A stretch of 64,000 bases of DNA, taken from the NCBI GenBank assembly GCA_037951105.1, contig JBAMJV010005506.1, positions 186,001-250,000 on the forward strand. Reading direction: 5' to 3'. The notes under the pieces were generated by a model, which did not search any database, was not told the origin of the DNA, and saw only the letters and a list, made by a program, of their open reading frames with translations. Source of the stretch: Echinarachnius parma (lineage: Eukaryota > Echinodermata > Echinoidea > Clypeasteroida > Echinarachniidae). Below are positions 26,184 to 40,700 of this stretch, piece after piece; within the stretch, counting starts at the first letter, position 1, and each line of letters starts with the position of its first letter. The position numbers and the translations under genes were made by a program.

Positions 26184-29100
26184 AACTTTTCTTTAAAATG
26201 TTTAAAATGTGAAATATAAACAAAATAAACACTATCAGATGATCAGAACAATGTAAAGTTACACTGATATAATGTAAACAAATATATTAATTATGTAGCT
26301 ATTAATTTGGTAGGAAAATCCTTTAATTTCGTTTTATGCGTTTTATTTCGAACAGCTGCAATTTTTCTTAAAAATTGTATTGTTACGAGTCATATGACAC
26401 TCTATGATTGCAGAGAATAGATAGTTATACAAGTAACAAAATAATATGAATCAGAAATACCTACAACTTGTTTGAAGTTGCTTATGGTTTATCACATTTT
26501 GTAAGTGTTCGTTTCCATAATACTTTTTCTTATATTGAAAATGTAAATTTGTTTTCAAATTCTAAAAAGGGCGGTGGTATTCGTTTATATCTGTAGAGCC
26601 TGAATAAAATGACAAAGTTCATACTCACTGTTGTTTTTTTGTCAAGAGTTTTTAATTTGTTGTAATTTCTAATATAATTATTGCAATTACAATTGACGCC
26701 CGCCCCGCTGCTCATTTACCCGTTCTTAATAAATTGGCACTTATTATTATTATGACACAAGTAACTGTATGCATCCTGCTTATTTTGATACAGGAGAAAG
26801 ATTAACATGTTTTTTTGGATGGTATCAATACTTTAAATACACAATGATATATTTGATGTATGTATCGCCTATGTAGCCTACTATGATTGATATAATATCT
26901 CCTTTAATACAGTCGTACGATATGCACACGCATACACACACTCACACGCATGCACACAAAATACATAAACACTCACCCAAGATGCCTGATAAAATAAGGC
27001 ACATAAGATATTGCGCGATAATAAAGGACTATTATTTATATAAGGACAATGGTTAGGATTAATTTTCTTCATGCAATGGTCTCAATCGTTAAACCAAACC
27101 GCCGTAAAAGCACGAAACAAAGCTCGAACAAATGACATAGAGAACAAAACCAAAACCAAAGTTTCTTTCATTTCTATGCTGTTTTATTTTCTCCTTCGAT
27201 CGGTGCACAGAGAATAACATAATCCGTTTGATTTCGAAACCGTTTTCCGTTAGAATTGCAAGGTACGTTACACAGTACTCATCTATAACTACAATAAAGT
27301 TCCATATTTCCTATAATAGGTCTACATAACATGTATAGCAGTAGATTCAGTACGCATGGTGACATTTCAACAAACATGATAGTTACAATTGATGCTACTG
27401 CACACACATCGTTGAATGATAAATAGATTTGTAGCTGGTTTGGAGTTCTGTACACGACTATACTTTGACCAAAAAAAAATAAACCTGTGCTTCTACATCG
27501 ACAATATACAATATCACGAAACCATTGGGGCGGGGTGGAGAAGGGTAGAAGATCATAGCTTTGACCTTGTAAAGGAATACTTTTATTCAGGAGGAGGCTG
27601 GGGGAACTATCTTCTCTCCCCCCCCCCCCCCTTTCCTGGTAAAAAGAAATTCCTAAATGTCAATAAACATTGGGAGGTGGTGTATAAGAGGGAGGTGGTG
27701 CGTACGAGGGAGGGGGTGAGAACATTTATACAATATTTCATTTTCACCTATATCTCTGCAGAAATTCTAGACTCAAGTGGTTTTCATTTTTACAATAATT
27801 TCTCATGATTGTCTTGACATCTTATTCTATTCAACCATGAAATGATTACCGGTATTTATTTTGTCTTCGCCTCGCAATAAACATCTGCGAAGCGTGCTAC
27901 TATTAGTTCAAACAGTTCATGTACATTTAAGTAACACACACATAAATATGTATAATATTTCTAAGTATCATCAGCAAAGAAAAAAGAATCACTTTTCTTG
28001 ATATAGTTACATCTTTACAGCTTGCACAAAATTTCCTTGAGTAACAAAAATAAATTTCCTACATGAATTCTTTTTGACTACATCGATATAAGACATATTC
28101 ATATACATTGGTTTGATAATCGTCCACTCGGCCTATGAAATGCGACAATGTCATAATATAATGCAGTCTTTCGTTATTTTACAACCTACATGATGTTTTA
28201 ATGAGTACCTAATCTACCGTCCATAAATACCTCTACACATAAATACGAGAACAAAGTTTTGCAGTAGTCACTATATAGTATACTGTATTGCAGGAGTACT
28301 GACGTTAAACATATCCTTTGGGATCCAGAAAATGCACGAGTCGTGGAATGGTTTAAGTTAATTTGAGGTTGATACGATTTCCCATAATTGTTGTGGATCA
28401 CCCCCCCAAATAAATTTATACTTTCTTATCAGAGATTTTGATTGGTCAATTACAGTTCGCCACCCTGTTTATTTCTTACTTTTTGTTTTGTTTAGGATTT
28501 TTCACATTTGTCATTTTGTCAAATTATTGGGGGCTCCAGTAATTACGCCACTTGATCCGTCTGTGAACAGTATATTAAATGAATTCTGTCCACTGTATAT
28601 TAGATGAATTCTGTCCACAGTATATAAGATGAATTCTGTCTCTACACAACACTACTAGAAACATACTTACTCACTTTTACCTTACATAAACAGAGCAAAA
28701 AACTATGCGGGCCCTGAAATACTGGCCCGATATATCGATGTTGTAGACTTGCTTATTTACAATGTTATTCTTTAAAAAAACAATAAACACATACAAACAC
28801 AATAATATACTAAATAACAGATGAATAAAAAAATATTAATCACGAGGGAATTGATTTCTAAATTCCAAAAGTGCAAAGACTTCCACACACGGGGTGTATC
28901 ACGGCAAAATAACATTAATGAAACACAATATTGCACGCATATTTCAATTCATATAAAAAGTAAACAACCTTTTGATTTTAGAAGTACAGAATTATACAAT
29001 TGCAGGTAACAAACTTATAAGAAATAATGAAACAACACTGTAGCAAATATTTCGTTGAATAAATGGCAAAATGGACATAATCAGCTGGACAAAAAAATGA

Positions 29101-31689
29101 TGGAAATTTTTAACTGAGAGTAGAAAGATACATGTACAATTTGCGTCAAAACTTGTAAAAAAAATCATATAAGAAAGCACCGGATCAACTTGTACGTCTT
29201 AACTTTATAGATAGATAGTAAATGCAAATTTGGTATTGCGTCCTACGTAATATAATTAACGGACATTGGGAATATTACCTAGTATAATTTTCAAGTGCCC
29301 CCTATATTCAGTAATTGTTCCCAACTATATAAAAGCAACTTCCATTTTGAAATTACCATTACCACCCATCAAAATATAATTTACCTCAAGAAAAACTTTT
29401 GAAGCATACTTTCATGCTTGTTATGTATATGTACACCTCGGGGTGCATTCTTGAGAAATGTTAAAACAGAAAACATTAATAATTTATCACCTTTGTTTAA
29501 AGATGCGAATATATAATGAAATGCATTCTAAGGCATTTTAAGCCCATGGAATGAATAATGAATAATAATTGAATAATAATAATATGGTCAGAGATTAACG
29601 TTGTTTAAAAGTCTTTTAACACTCATCTCAACGAAAGATTTGTCACTATAAAACTCCACATCTTTTAAACATTATTTTAAATATCAAGATTTAGTGGTTG
29701 ATTTTGTTTTTCAAGCTGCAGCTTCAGATTAACCCTGTTCATTTGATATTGTCTTATTTTAATATTATCATTATAAGTTATTTTTTGGGGAAGGTGGCAT
29801 AAATAAAGTATATTTCTCACAAATGAAATAAATTTACCTCATAATACTTCTGCACATATGCAGGTGTATACCTTTTTCACCAAATCTTTATTAAATTTAA
29901 ACCCTTTAACATCACACAGTGATTAAGTTCTAAGTGTATCTATGAAAGCAGATTTTCTTAATGTATTAATTAATGTTATCATACTTCACAATCATTTTAA
30001 CTTACAATGTCTGCACATTCCAGATTGAATTGAACATCATTGAACAATACCAGGACTTATTTTGTTTTTTATACTACAGAAAGACAAAATAATGTTAGAA
30101 AAAAAATCACAAAAGGTAGACATACTACATGTACATGATCAAGAATTATTTCCTCGGAATAAGCAGAATATACATACAGCATTTAGAATAAATATATATT
30201 TATAAGTTTTAGACGTTCATGAACATTTCAAATGCTATGGAATATACAAGCCAACGGGTGCTCTGCTAACTGATAACATATATATTACATAATCATGTAC
30301 AAGATACTACGATTTAGCATCCATTTAATTTCAGTATTTTCTTGCACATAGTGAAGATTAAAATATATTTAAGCAAAAATTCAATTTAATATGTTCATAG
30401 TATACATGTACTCCGACCCTTTCATGTCCGTGTTTGTCCATATGTACAGTACACCCGACCTCGCTGGTTTATCCATGCAAACATTTTAATACGCCAGTGC
30501 TAAATAGTTCTGTACATTAGTCAAATATTTACAGAGAAAAATGCAAACATAATCAACAGCTTGACGTTAGAGAAAAACATCCTGGATATAATCATAGTTG
30601 ATGAGGAAAGATTACAGAGCTAAGGCCCTCAAAGAAAGAGAACAGAAAGAAGAGGGAAGTTTTTTTTCTTCATTTGATCCAATCGTGAAGCAGTCATTAA
30701 TCAATTTATTATGATTATTTTACTTTATATTTTAACTCATTTCACGTTTACATCTCTAAGAAATCATTCATTTTATTATAATCATTTTACTTGCAGTCAT
30801 ATCTCTGAGAATGTAGAAACGATGACACCTTACACTAGATTGCAATAATTTTTTTCCAAAAGGGTTCAAATATTTTAAATATTCATGGTTTATCAAAAGA
30901 ACTATGTTAAAAATACAGATATTTTGAGAGGATTTATATCATACTGTACTTCAAAGGTAACACTGTTTGCATATGAATGGCAATATATAATTTGAGCACC
31001 TATATTAATATGATAACATGTTTTATGTGAAATTATTCAATCAAAACAGACACCTTACTTTTATATCGGGACATTCTTTGTAGATTTTCAGAATGATTTC
31101 TTGAGAACTTATTAAATGAATGTTTACATTTTATTATTAACTTTATCATCCTGTATTTGCAGCATCACTTTATATGCCCTTATGAGGCAAAGCTCACATT
31201 TCTTGCAACAGGTACATGTTTACGACCCTTTCTTAATAAAAAATAACTTAACATATTCAATTCTAACCTGTGTCACTATATTCTTTTAACAAAGGATTAT
31301 GAATGATCGGATTTCAGCAACTTGCTTTAATACATGTATCTGCAACCTTCTCAATGTTTAATAGGCAATTAACAAGCATAATATTTGAGCTGATAAGTCC
31401 AGACTTATGTATAATGTGAAAATGATACATTTTATATTTTGTGTTAAAAAACCTGTGACACTCTATCCGCCTGGCGAAGGATTATGAATTATCAGTTTTT
31501 AACGAATTATTTAACTGAGACAGCTGGCAGATTTAGAACTATCAGAATTTTCAATTTGCAATTTAAACGTGTAACATTTTTAGCTGATGATCCAGGTTTT
31601 TATATAAACGCTTTGATTATACATTTCATCTTTATCATAAAAAGTACTTGACCGATTTCAGGGGGAAGTGCCATGAATAAGAATGAGGT
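26184..31689. other. gene-free AT-rich stretch between convergent genes
   Basis: No coding content recognised on either strand. It holds CA-rich microsatellite DNA near 26915-26975, a C run at 27621-27632 and three tandem 28-bp copies of ATGAATTCTGTCCAC-type sequence at 28566-28640. The right part may be 3'UTR of the minus-strand kinesin gene, but no poly(A) site can be chosen among the many candidates. Confidence 0.5.
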
Positions 31690-32280
31690 ACCGTAAATAC
31701 CGGCGTAATCGCCGCATACTTTTTCCTCGAAAAAAACCTGCAAAGTCGGGGTGCGGCGTGTACGCGGAGATAGTCAAAATGTCACTCTTGACCGGCCTCA
31801 AAACAACACATTTCAGCAGGTGTGGGACTATTGGTTGTATTGCACTGTATTGTATTGCGTGATAACACATTATATAGCCAAATTGTCTACGTTTACCCTG
31901 GCCTAGAATGGTTTCTCACCTTTTTTTGCTGATATTTGCGAAATCTGATACGTTTTTAACTTCAAAGTTACAAAACAAATGCACATGCACTGCCAGCGCT
32001 GCGCTCGCCTAGCTGTCATCGATCTAGCTACGTGCGTTATGAATGCATTGCATTTGCACGTACGTACATCACAGTACCTGGTTCTCTGTAGTACCGATTT
32101 CATGCTAAAATTTGGCACATTTTCCCAGCCGATTTTCTTGTTTCCCGCCGGTTTTCCCGCTTTTTTTGTCGCCAGTTTTCCTAGCGCACTTTTCTCCCAC
32201 ATTTTTTTTTTCAATTTCAATGCCCAAAGTCGGGGTGCGGCGTTTACGCGGGTGCGGCGATTACGCCGGTATTTACGGTA
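31690..32280. mobile_element. TA-flanked MITE, CCGTAAATACCGGCG ends
   Basis: Left end CCGTAAATACCGGCGTAATC and right end GATTACGCCGGTATTTACGG are inverted copies flanked by TA. Inner copies of GTCGGGGTGCGGCGT lie near both ends. Resembles Tc1/mariner/pogo-type MITEs by TA duplication and terminus. Confidence 0.78.
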
Positions 32281-32426
32281 TTTAAAAGTCTTAGACTACA
32301 TAGAAAACCATAATTTTTTTTTTATAAACCAATGATGATGGAAAAAAAGAAGGAAAAGAAGATAAATCAGTACATACTATATTTACATTTGTTATGTACA
32401 TTTACCAACACCAGGGTGGTTATATA

Positions 32427-32713
32427 CAGTCAAACCTGTCTTAGTGGCCACCTGTTTATAGCAGCCAACCTGCCTAAAGTGGCCACCTGTTTATAGCAGC
32501 CAACCTGCCTATAAGTGGCCACCTGTCTATACATGTAGCAGCCAACCTGCCTATAAGTGGCCACCTGTCTATACATGTAGCAGCCAACCTGCCTATAATG
32601 CCCACCAAAAGTAATCTCTTGCAGAGAAAAACTGGTATATGCAACAGGTCACCTGTCTTTAATGGTCACTTTCTTTGTTTCCCTTGGGTGGTCACTATAA
32701 AGAGGTTTGACTG
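32427..32713. mobile_element. TA-flanked MITE, GTCAAACCTGT family, copy 2
   Basis: Starts CAGTCAAACCTGTCTTAG after TA and ends AGGTTTGACTG before TA, the best-preserved member. The interior is a tandem of GCCAACCTGCCTATAAGTGG units. Confidence 0.78.
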
Positions 32714-34667
32714 TACTTAACTCTTCTAGTTTACATTATAAGGTTATAGAGTAATCTAAAGCACACACAATGTCGAGCTACACTGTACAACACTGGCAGA
32801 GCGCATAGCACATATAAGTACATTGTAAGTACACATTCCGTATGTCTCTATGTACATGGCAAAAGAATTATGGCAATTCAATATCTTCAAATTTTCATTA
32901 CATCATTTTATCATACATTTGTTATAACTTTATACAACTGACATAAATAATACATGAATGAACTTCCTCTTTGTAACATCTCTTTTTTTAAATAATGATC
33001 ATGGTTTAACCGGTTTCCTGCTAGACTTTTGCAAACCTGAAATAATTAATACAGGACCCACCAGGAGTTCTTTAACCCCTTTCCTTCAAGTTTCTGATAT
33101 TTCCATAGACTTTGTACACAACCCACTCGGTTCTCATAGTCAAGGGGTTAATATAGTTGATGGATTATTGGTGTTCATACATAAAAGCCACTTACAATGT
33201 ACTAAGCATCAATACATAATAAGACAATCATGGATTTGCAGATGTCTTCACTGGCAAGTACATGTACATGTATCTGAAATGTTTATGTTACTCCTTTCTA
33301 GGTACTGTGGATCACACATGCTTACATACACGTTAATTCAACTGGCATACCAAAGCAAAAGGGTTAACAGATCAAGTACTGGTTCTTCCTGATTGTTCAG
33401 GGGTAGAGTGTTTTGGTTGGCATCAAAGGGTACCACCAACCAAAAATAATATTCTTATACATAAAAGGTAACAATTTTAGTAGTCCATTCCACCAAAAAG
33501 GTCAGAAAATGGGTTTCCAGAAAAATGTTATTTAATTCAAAAATGCATCAGCATACATGTACAACACGTGATTATGGGTCTGCATGTATTCGATATCACA
33601 TAACGGTACCAAAACATATAATTATGTGTTGTTCTTTGCCTGGTGGTCCCCTTTAAATCCTTGTGAGAGAACACGCACCTAGTAAGGACTTATAAATAGG
33701 AATGATACCCCTCCACTGCTTGCAAACAGCTTGTGAAATTTGACAATTGGTCTTTTGCATGGGTACCCATGAGATCAATTCTATATCGATCCAGCGGAAA
33801 AACAGTTCAGATTTTATTTCTGATCAAACATAACTGGTTGATAATATCGAAAGTATTTATGAAGGATATACAGCATGTTTTTTTGGGGTCCAGTAGTCTA
33901 TATTATACATGTACCTTTGACTACATGGATAAATAAATGAGCACACTATTAATATGGACTTGGCAGTTGCAAACACTCTATGGTAAAGCATAACTAATCA
34001 AAAACAATATACTGGCTTTCTTTCAATTGCACAACATGATATACATTCATAAATGTGTGTTGTTCATGAATTTATAAATGTCCAAGATAACGGCTAGCTT
34101 ATACATAATAAATATTACGACCAATAATGAGGGCAATGAACAATACCATGAAGTTTTAATATGAAATGACCAATATTCTGGGCAAGTGACTGTTGAAATA
34201 GTTAAGAGGTAAACAAATTGCCGTGGCATAATGCTATTGTTTCTTTTTGTTATTATCTAACCTGTAGCCTATTAGATTTTGCAATTCCTCATAAAAGGGA
34301 AGAGCATAGAAGAAAGTTCTGCAGAGGCATATATCCTCCTTGCGTTGTGGGAATATTATAATGTTTTCTTGTAGGTACCATAACAATTAAATAACTGTGA
34401 CCAAACCAGTAGTCTTTACATGACATATGGTTTATAACAAGAGTGTTGAAGACATTCCTGGAGAACGAGTCTAATCGTGTTGTGGAATGTGTTCAAGACA
34501 GTTTGAATGAGATTCTAAATAATACAGGTATATAGTTCAAAACCATTTCTACTTGAATATTATATGCTCTTTCGTTACCATTCATACATAATAAGTTAAA
34601 TGAGTGGGTTAGTAGCTCTCCAATAGGTGGCTTAAATGTTGCATCGCTGGTCTTCTTAACAATGGTC

Positions 34668-34749
34668 CTAGGCCTGAACTTGGGCTTGAGCTTGGGCCTG
34701 AGCTGGTGCCGGGGATTGAGCACCGCCTGATCGTCGAGACAACTTGGAC
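34668..34749 (-). CDS. KIF1: KIF1 last coding exon, Ala/Gln tail
   Basis: Minus-strand acceptor CTTTCAG (AG at 34751-34750). The first G completes an Arg codon, then [25 protein letters not shown] and TAG. SKLSRR is the conserved post-PH motif of KIF1 proteins; the Ala-Gln repeats after it do not match vertebrate KIF1 tails as I know them. Confidence 0.9.
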
Positions 34750-37700
34750 CTGAAAGAACAAGAATAGTTTTGATGGGGAAAATTACGCTTTGTCAATTTC
34801 AAACAAAATATTAAAGTTATTTGTGATATTCATAATGTGGATTGCAAAAACATATATCCCTCTATTCGTGTTTTATTCAATAAAAGTGAGTTTCCTTAAT
34901 ATAAAGCCCACTGCATGTTACAAGAAACTTGATACAACAATAACATTGTCATGGCTCCCAGCTTGTTCCACTGGACCATAGTGTTAACAGGAATAAAAAA
35001 TACTTGCAATTTTGCTTACTGTTAAACTCTGATAAGTGCATAATTCGTGTCACTTATATTAGTATATTTCCTCTTGGTTATCACTTATACTGGAAATAAT
35101 CAAATCTTTTTGATACAATGATCACATAGTTTGCATGACCACTGGAGGCTGCCATGCATGTTTTCCAACGGTACCGAATGAAACGTCATCTGAGCAATGC
35201 ACTAAAAACAGTGGGTTACATTAACCACTGACATAGCAGCAGACTCGACGACGACAGCAGTCACGTAACCAACTTTTGAATGTAATACCCGATAGATCCA
35301 GCTAGGAGAGGGTTGAAGGCATAGAGCCAGTCGAACACATCCTCGTGATCCAGTCAGGGTTTGAACCTTGGACCTCCCGTGCATGAGGCAGACCCACTAA
35401 CCACTATTTGTCACCATAGTTTTAATAACCAATTCAATAAGTTCTTCTACGCGATTGGTTTAATACTCAATGTCTTAATTACCTGATGGATCCAGCTAGG
35501 AGAGGGTTGAAGGCATAGAGCCAGTCGAACACATCCTCGTGATCCAGTCAGGGTTTGAACCTTGGACCTCCTGTGCATGAGGCAGACCCACTAACCACTA
35601 AGTCACCATAGTTTTAATAACCAATTCAATCAGTTCTTGTAAGCGATTGGTTTAATACTCAATGTCTTAATTAACTGATAGATCCAGCTAGGAGAGGGTT
35701 GAAGGCATAGAGCCATTCGAACACATCCTTGTGATCCAGTCAGGGTTTGAACCTTGGACCTCCCGTGCATGAGGCAGACCCATCTAACCACTATAAAGTC
35801 ACCATAGTTTTAATAACCAATTCAATAAGTTCTTCTAAGCGATTGGTTTAATACTCGATGTCTTAATTACCTGATAGATCCAGCTAGGAGAGGGTTGAAG
35901 GCATAGAGCCAGTCGAACACATCCTTGTCTCCAAGTGTTTGTAGTAGGAAGCCTCTGTACTTGGTGCACACAGAGAATGTGTTGGGGGTCTGTGGAGCAG
36001 AGAACAAACGCATGGAGAGGAGGTTGATCATAACATACATGCATACACAGACATTCTGCATCAATTGCAGTGTCATAATGTGAACAGCTATAGCAAAACC
36101 CTGCACTTGTCGGTAAAAATCAAAATGTAGATTTGTCATACCATCAGAAAGGCCTCATCACACGCTTTCATTTGATCCTTTGTTCTAACAAATTGGTCAA
36201 TAATTGGCGAAGATATGATTGTTTCAATTTTACACACATTATGTGAACTTGAAATGCCAATTTCTTCAAAACATGAATTACCGACAAGCGCAGGGTTTTG
36301 CTATAGCTGGTCACATATGGCCCCGGACCAAGATTCTGCTAGGATTGAAAGAAGTGCTGTAGTAAAAAGGTTATTTGGGAAACCGGTAACCGTCATGGAT
36401 AGACCGGGCAATCGTACAGATAACCCTTTATTCTTTCATCTGGAATTTCTCCTTTTCAAATGAAGCAAATTTGAGTCCAGGTGCAATTTCAGAGATGAAC
36501 TTGCAGGTGCTGCCGTGTTTTTTGTTTTAATTATTGTAGAAATTTGACTGCTAAAATGAATTTTTATCCATCATATTTAAATGAAATCAGAACAAAATTT
36601 ACCCTTGTAAACTGTAAACCTCATTATAACTGATAAATATTAATGGGACATCTTATACTTATTCACAGCACCGACGGACAGCCCAAACCCTGACATTGAA
36701 AACGGTTACCGTCTAAACGTTTGGTTACCGAAAGGATAACCGTTTCACTACAGCACTAATTGAATGCTCAGGCCCCAAAATGAATAAATTAAATGAGTAA
36801 AGAAAAATCATTTATAACTCCCCATCCTCTCATTACATTCCATTTCCTTCAAATCATAAATGACAACTTGAATTTGCAGCCATTTGAAAATAAAATGTGG
36901 CAGCGTTGCAGCGAAAGCTCTTTTTCTACCTTTTAGAGTGCAATAAATGTTGTTTTAAAAAAATAAAAATTTCTTAAAAGTGCAACAGATGGCTTCAAAA
37001 AAATGTTACAGGCAGGAAGCTGGAAGTATTATATGATATGATATGATAAATTGGTTGATATATATCTTGCAAATGGTGGTGAACATGCCATGAATGAAAA
37101 CTTAATATTATAATGTTATTTTCATGGTGGGTAAAACAGTGGCATAGCATGGTCTGATTGATTGATTAGGGGCACACACAATATTGGTATAGGGAGGGGG
37201 GACACTTTATGTATTTGACATGTTATGTTCGTATTATTTTTGAGAAATTATAAGGGGGGGGGGCATGTGACCCCCATGCTATGCCACTTGGTTACAATAA
37301 AATTATATACTGTAAAGTACCAACATGTATTATTGTAATATTGTATCATGACAAAATAATAATTTTGAAAATGCGAATGCAAATAAGCACAACACAAGAA
37401 ACATATTCATGTACATGAAATGATATGAATATACAGTAAAGATTATGAAGCGAAATAATCTTAAATGAACCAAATGAACACGTAAATGAGAAAAAACAAA
37501 TACAATTAAAACATAAAGGCATGCAATACAAACATTATAATAATGCCCACAGAGTGATATGATAATGAAGCACAAATGTAAGGCTGTAAATACAGGTGAA
37601 ACACAAATATGGTTACTTGTAATTCACTCTCATACAGAAGTGCCCCTGGCAATCAACCTCTTTAATGGACCCTAAATAGCGTATCCCACCATCATAAGTT

Positions 37701-40700
37701 TACACCCCTAAATAGTGTAATGCTGTGAAAACCTACCCTAATTGGCGCAAAATGCACCTGAAAAGGTACCCTTTTTGTGATTTTTTGTTGATGAGTGCTG
37801 AAAACCCCCTCTTTTGTAAGGAAAACGTAGACGACGCCGTGTAGCTGAAAATGATACCCTTTCGACGCAGGGGCGTAGCCAGTCATGTTGGCAGTGACCC
37901 CCCCCCCCCCCCACCCCATGGGGTTCTTATAGGCAAGGAGTTAAATGATTCTTACCTCTTTGTCCCTTCATCAATTCTCATTAAATCATGCAGAATGTAA
38001 TTAAAGTGAACAACAACTACATACTAGAATGAAACAATGCTATGAACTAAACTAACAACATGCACTAAACATGACAAGCAAACACCACACAAGGAAATGG
38101 TCGAGGAAAGGGAATGGAAGTCAGTGGATTATGAAAGAAACCATCTAATAAATATCTTGTAACCAGTCCTATACAAGTTGCATTTTTAGTCTTAAAGATA
38201 ACAAAGGAACTCCCATGACAGTAAAATCTTTTGTAAAATTTCTTTTAAAATTTTGTAACAAGTAATTTTTCAGTTTGATTTTCAAAATCTGAACACGATT
38301 CAATATAACTAAACATGCTCATTTTAAAATGGTGCAGTTGTATAACCAAGATACACATTTATATTTATATTCATATTATATATCTATTAGATACAGATAG
38401 AAATCCAAATTGATATCCATTGGATGTGCTGAGCCTCTATCCACCCCAAAAAATATATAATTTGTTTAATTTTGAAGAGAAGAAAAACAATTTTCCAACA
38501 GAAATATAAAGGAAACATTATACATGTATATGGGTAATTGCAAACCAACAAGTATCTGCTCTTTTTACTTCACGAGGTTAGCTAAGGTATGTCAACCTCT
38601 TTTCCACCCAAAAAAGAAAATTAAAGAAAATTGACCAAAAAGTTATATTTGCAAACAGCCAAACCTGTCTACAGTGGCCACTTAAAGTGATCAATGGCAG
38701 AGAAAAACAAATGTAAAGGATCCTGTCTATAGAGGTCACTTGTCTACAGTGGTCACTTTTTTGTTTCACTTGGGTGGTCACTTTACACAGGTTTGAGTGT
38801 ATTGAAATTAAGCACCAATGAAATTTGGTGGCCCAGAGCTAATTTTTAGTGGCCACAGGCCAGCAGGCCAATGCTAATCTCAAGCAGTTGGTATGAATGC
38901 AGCCCTGGACCAGTACTGAGACGGTCATCGCGAAGAAGTCGGAGATCGAAAAGAAAAAGAAATAAAAAACGGAAAGGGACAATTTGCAAACTAACAACAA
39001 CGGTGAGAGGTCTTGCCCTGAGCATAGCCTGCTGGTCATCGCTGTACTCCACCCGGGCCGTGGCCAGGTTGATCAGCCCCCGCTCCAACGGGTCCTTCTC
39101 GTTGTTGTAGATGTAGACGTAGGGGCGGCGCACCACCACCCAGCGCGTCACCCAACCCGCCCCGTTCTCCTCCAGGAAGTTCAGGTAGCCGCGGCGCGAG
39201 ACGACCGGGCTGGAGAGAGAAGGAAACGCAAAAGAAGAAAAAACGGTGAGTCGTTGGTTAATCAAAGATTGAGAATCGTTATCAGTATGCATCTAGACAT
39301 CTTCATAAGAGATTTGAGTGGGCTTAGCCTTACAACACGACAGGTGCAGAGAGGGAAAAAGAAGTAAGTCAAAGGGGAGAATTATTATTAAGCATGCATC
39401 AGAAAAAAAAAGAAGTTAGTTCTTTGTTTAACTCTCTGAAGATTGATCAGCGAAAAAAACACAACAAATTACTCATTTATTTAATACTACAAAGGGAACA
39501 ATCAGTTGAGACCCATCAGAGAAAAAAATGAGTATTCTGTTAATTGTAGAATGATCATAGAAAGAAGAAGAAAAATTATAATTATTTATAATAAATACAA
39601 AAGAAGATGAAGATGAAGACATCTTTAAAAGTTTGAGTGAGCCATCAGGTGTAAACAGTGATTCCTTTTTTTAATGAAAGATTGACCACAGACAAAATGA
39701 TATCAAGATTAATGGCAGATAAGAGAAAGGAATACAAATCTTTAAAGAGATTTGATTAAAAAAACAACATGTTATTCAAATTTCTAACAAACTAACATAA
39801 TATTTTGTTTCACAGGAAAGGTAAGTTTCATACTGTCCACCATTTATAAAGTGATTAAGTCATAAGTCTGACTAATATTTCCCAAAGTATTGATGCAAAT
39901 AACCACCAAAAAATTACTTATCTAAATTTAATTCAACCTGTTCTACAAACATGCAGACTTCCATGCACTATCATGTTTTTTTGTTATGGAGCACACCATA
40001 CAGTATATAGCACAGCTTGGTCAACACAAGTCAACCCTTAATAGTAATGTTTAAGAAATGTTAACTTCTAACAACAAACTACATTGTAACTATCAAACCT
40101 CTTTTAGACTCTTATAAACAATAAAATCTCCTTTTCACCATTAGTACTATCAAACTCTGCACACAATTAGTCCAAAAGCAAACTTATTTATAGCACTAAT
40201 ACAGGGTGTGCCAAAAAATGAAGAAAGCAAAAAAAACATCCAAAAACATTGGATAAAAAGGTGATATTAAGATCATTATATCATCTGTAACAAAATATTG
40301 TCTTATAAAGAAGATGTTACAATCGAAGAGGTAAATTATTGATTAAACAGTGTACATATCATCAAAAAATAAAAGGTATATTGCTAAGTATTAAATATTA
40401 GATTTTTAAAAAGAAAATAACGTACTTTTCTTTCAGTAAGGAGCATTACAAATTAGTTATTGATATATACTACATGTACATTCTGATTCACCATAAGTGA
40501 ATGTGTACTGATAATTTTCATATACTTGTATGTATTTTCATAACTTCACTGTCAGTAAATATATATATGAGTGTTAAAGACATATATATAAGAGCGCTGT
40601 AGTCTTTTGTAGAAGACTAATTTTCTACATATTTTATGTTTTATGTTTATTTATCTATTTCTTGTTGGTGGTGGGGGGGGGGGGGGTAAGAAATCCAGCA

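Larger units (their letters stand above)
35990..39016 (-). other. KIF1 intron between PH-domain exons
   Basis: 3-kb intron. It contains an inverted-repeat element at 36353-36757 (AGTGCTGTAGT ends), a MITE at 37137-37290, a G/C-run repeat near 37869-37920 and a GTCAAACCTGT MITE at 38656-38798. No exon seen. Confidence 0.65.

Noticed and set aside
38871-39367. Plus-strand frames opposite the KIF1 PH exon
   Set aside because: Antisense shadows of a GC-rich coding exon; the minus-strand reading matches KIF1 throughout.
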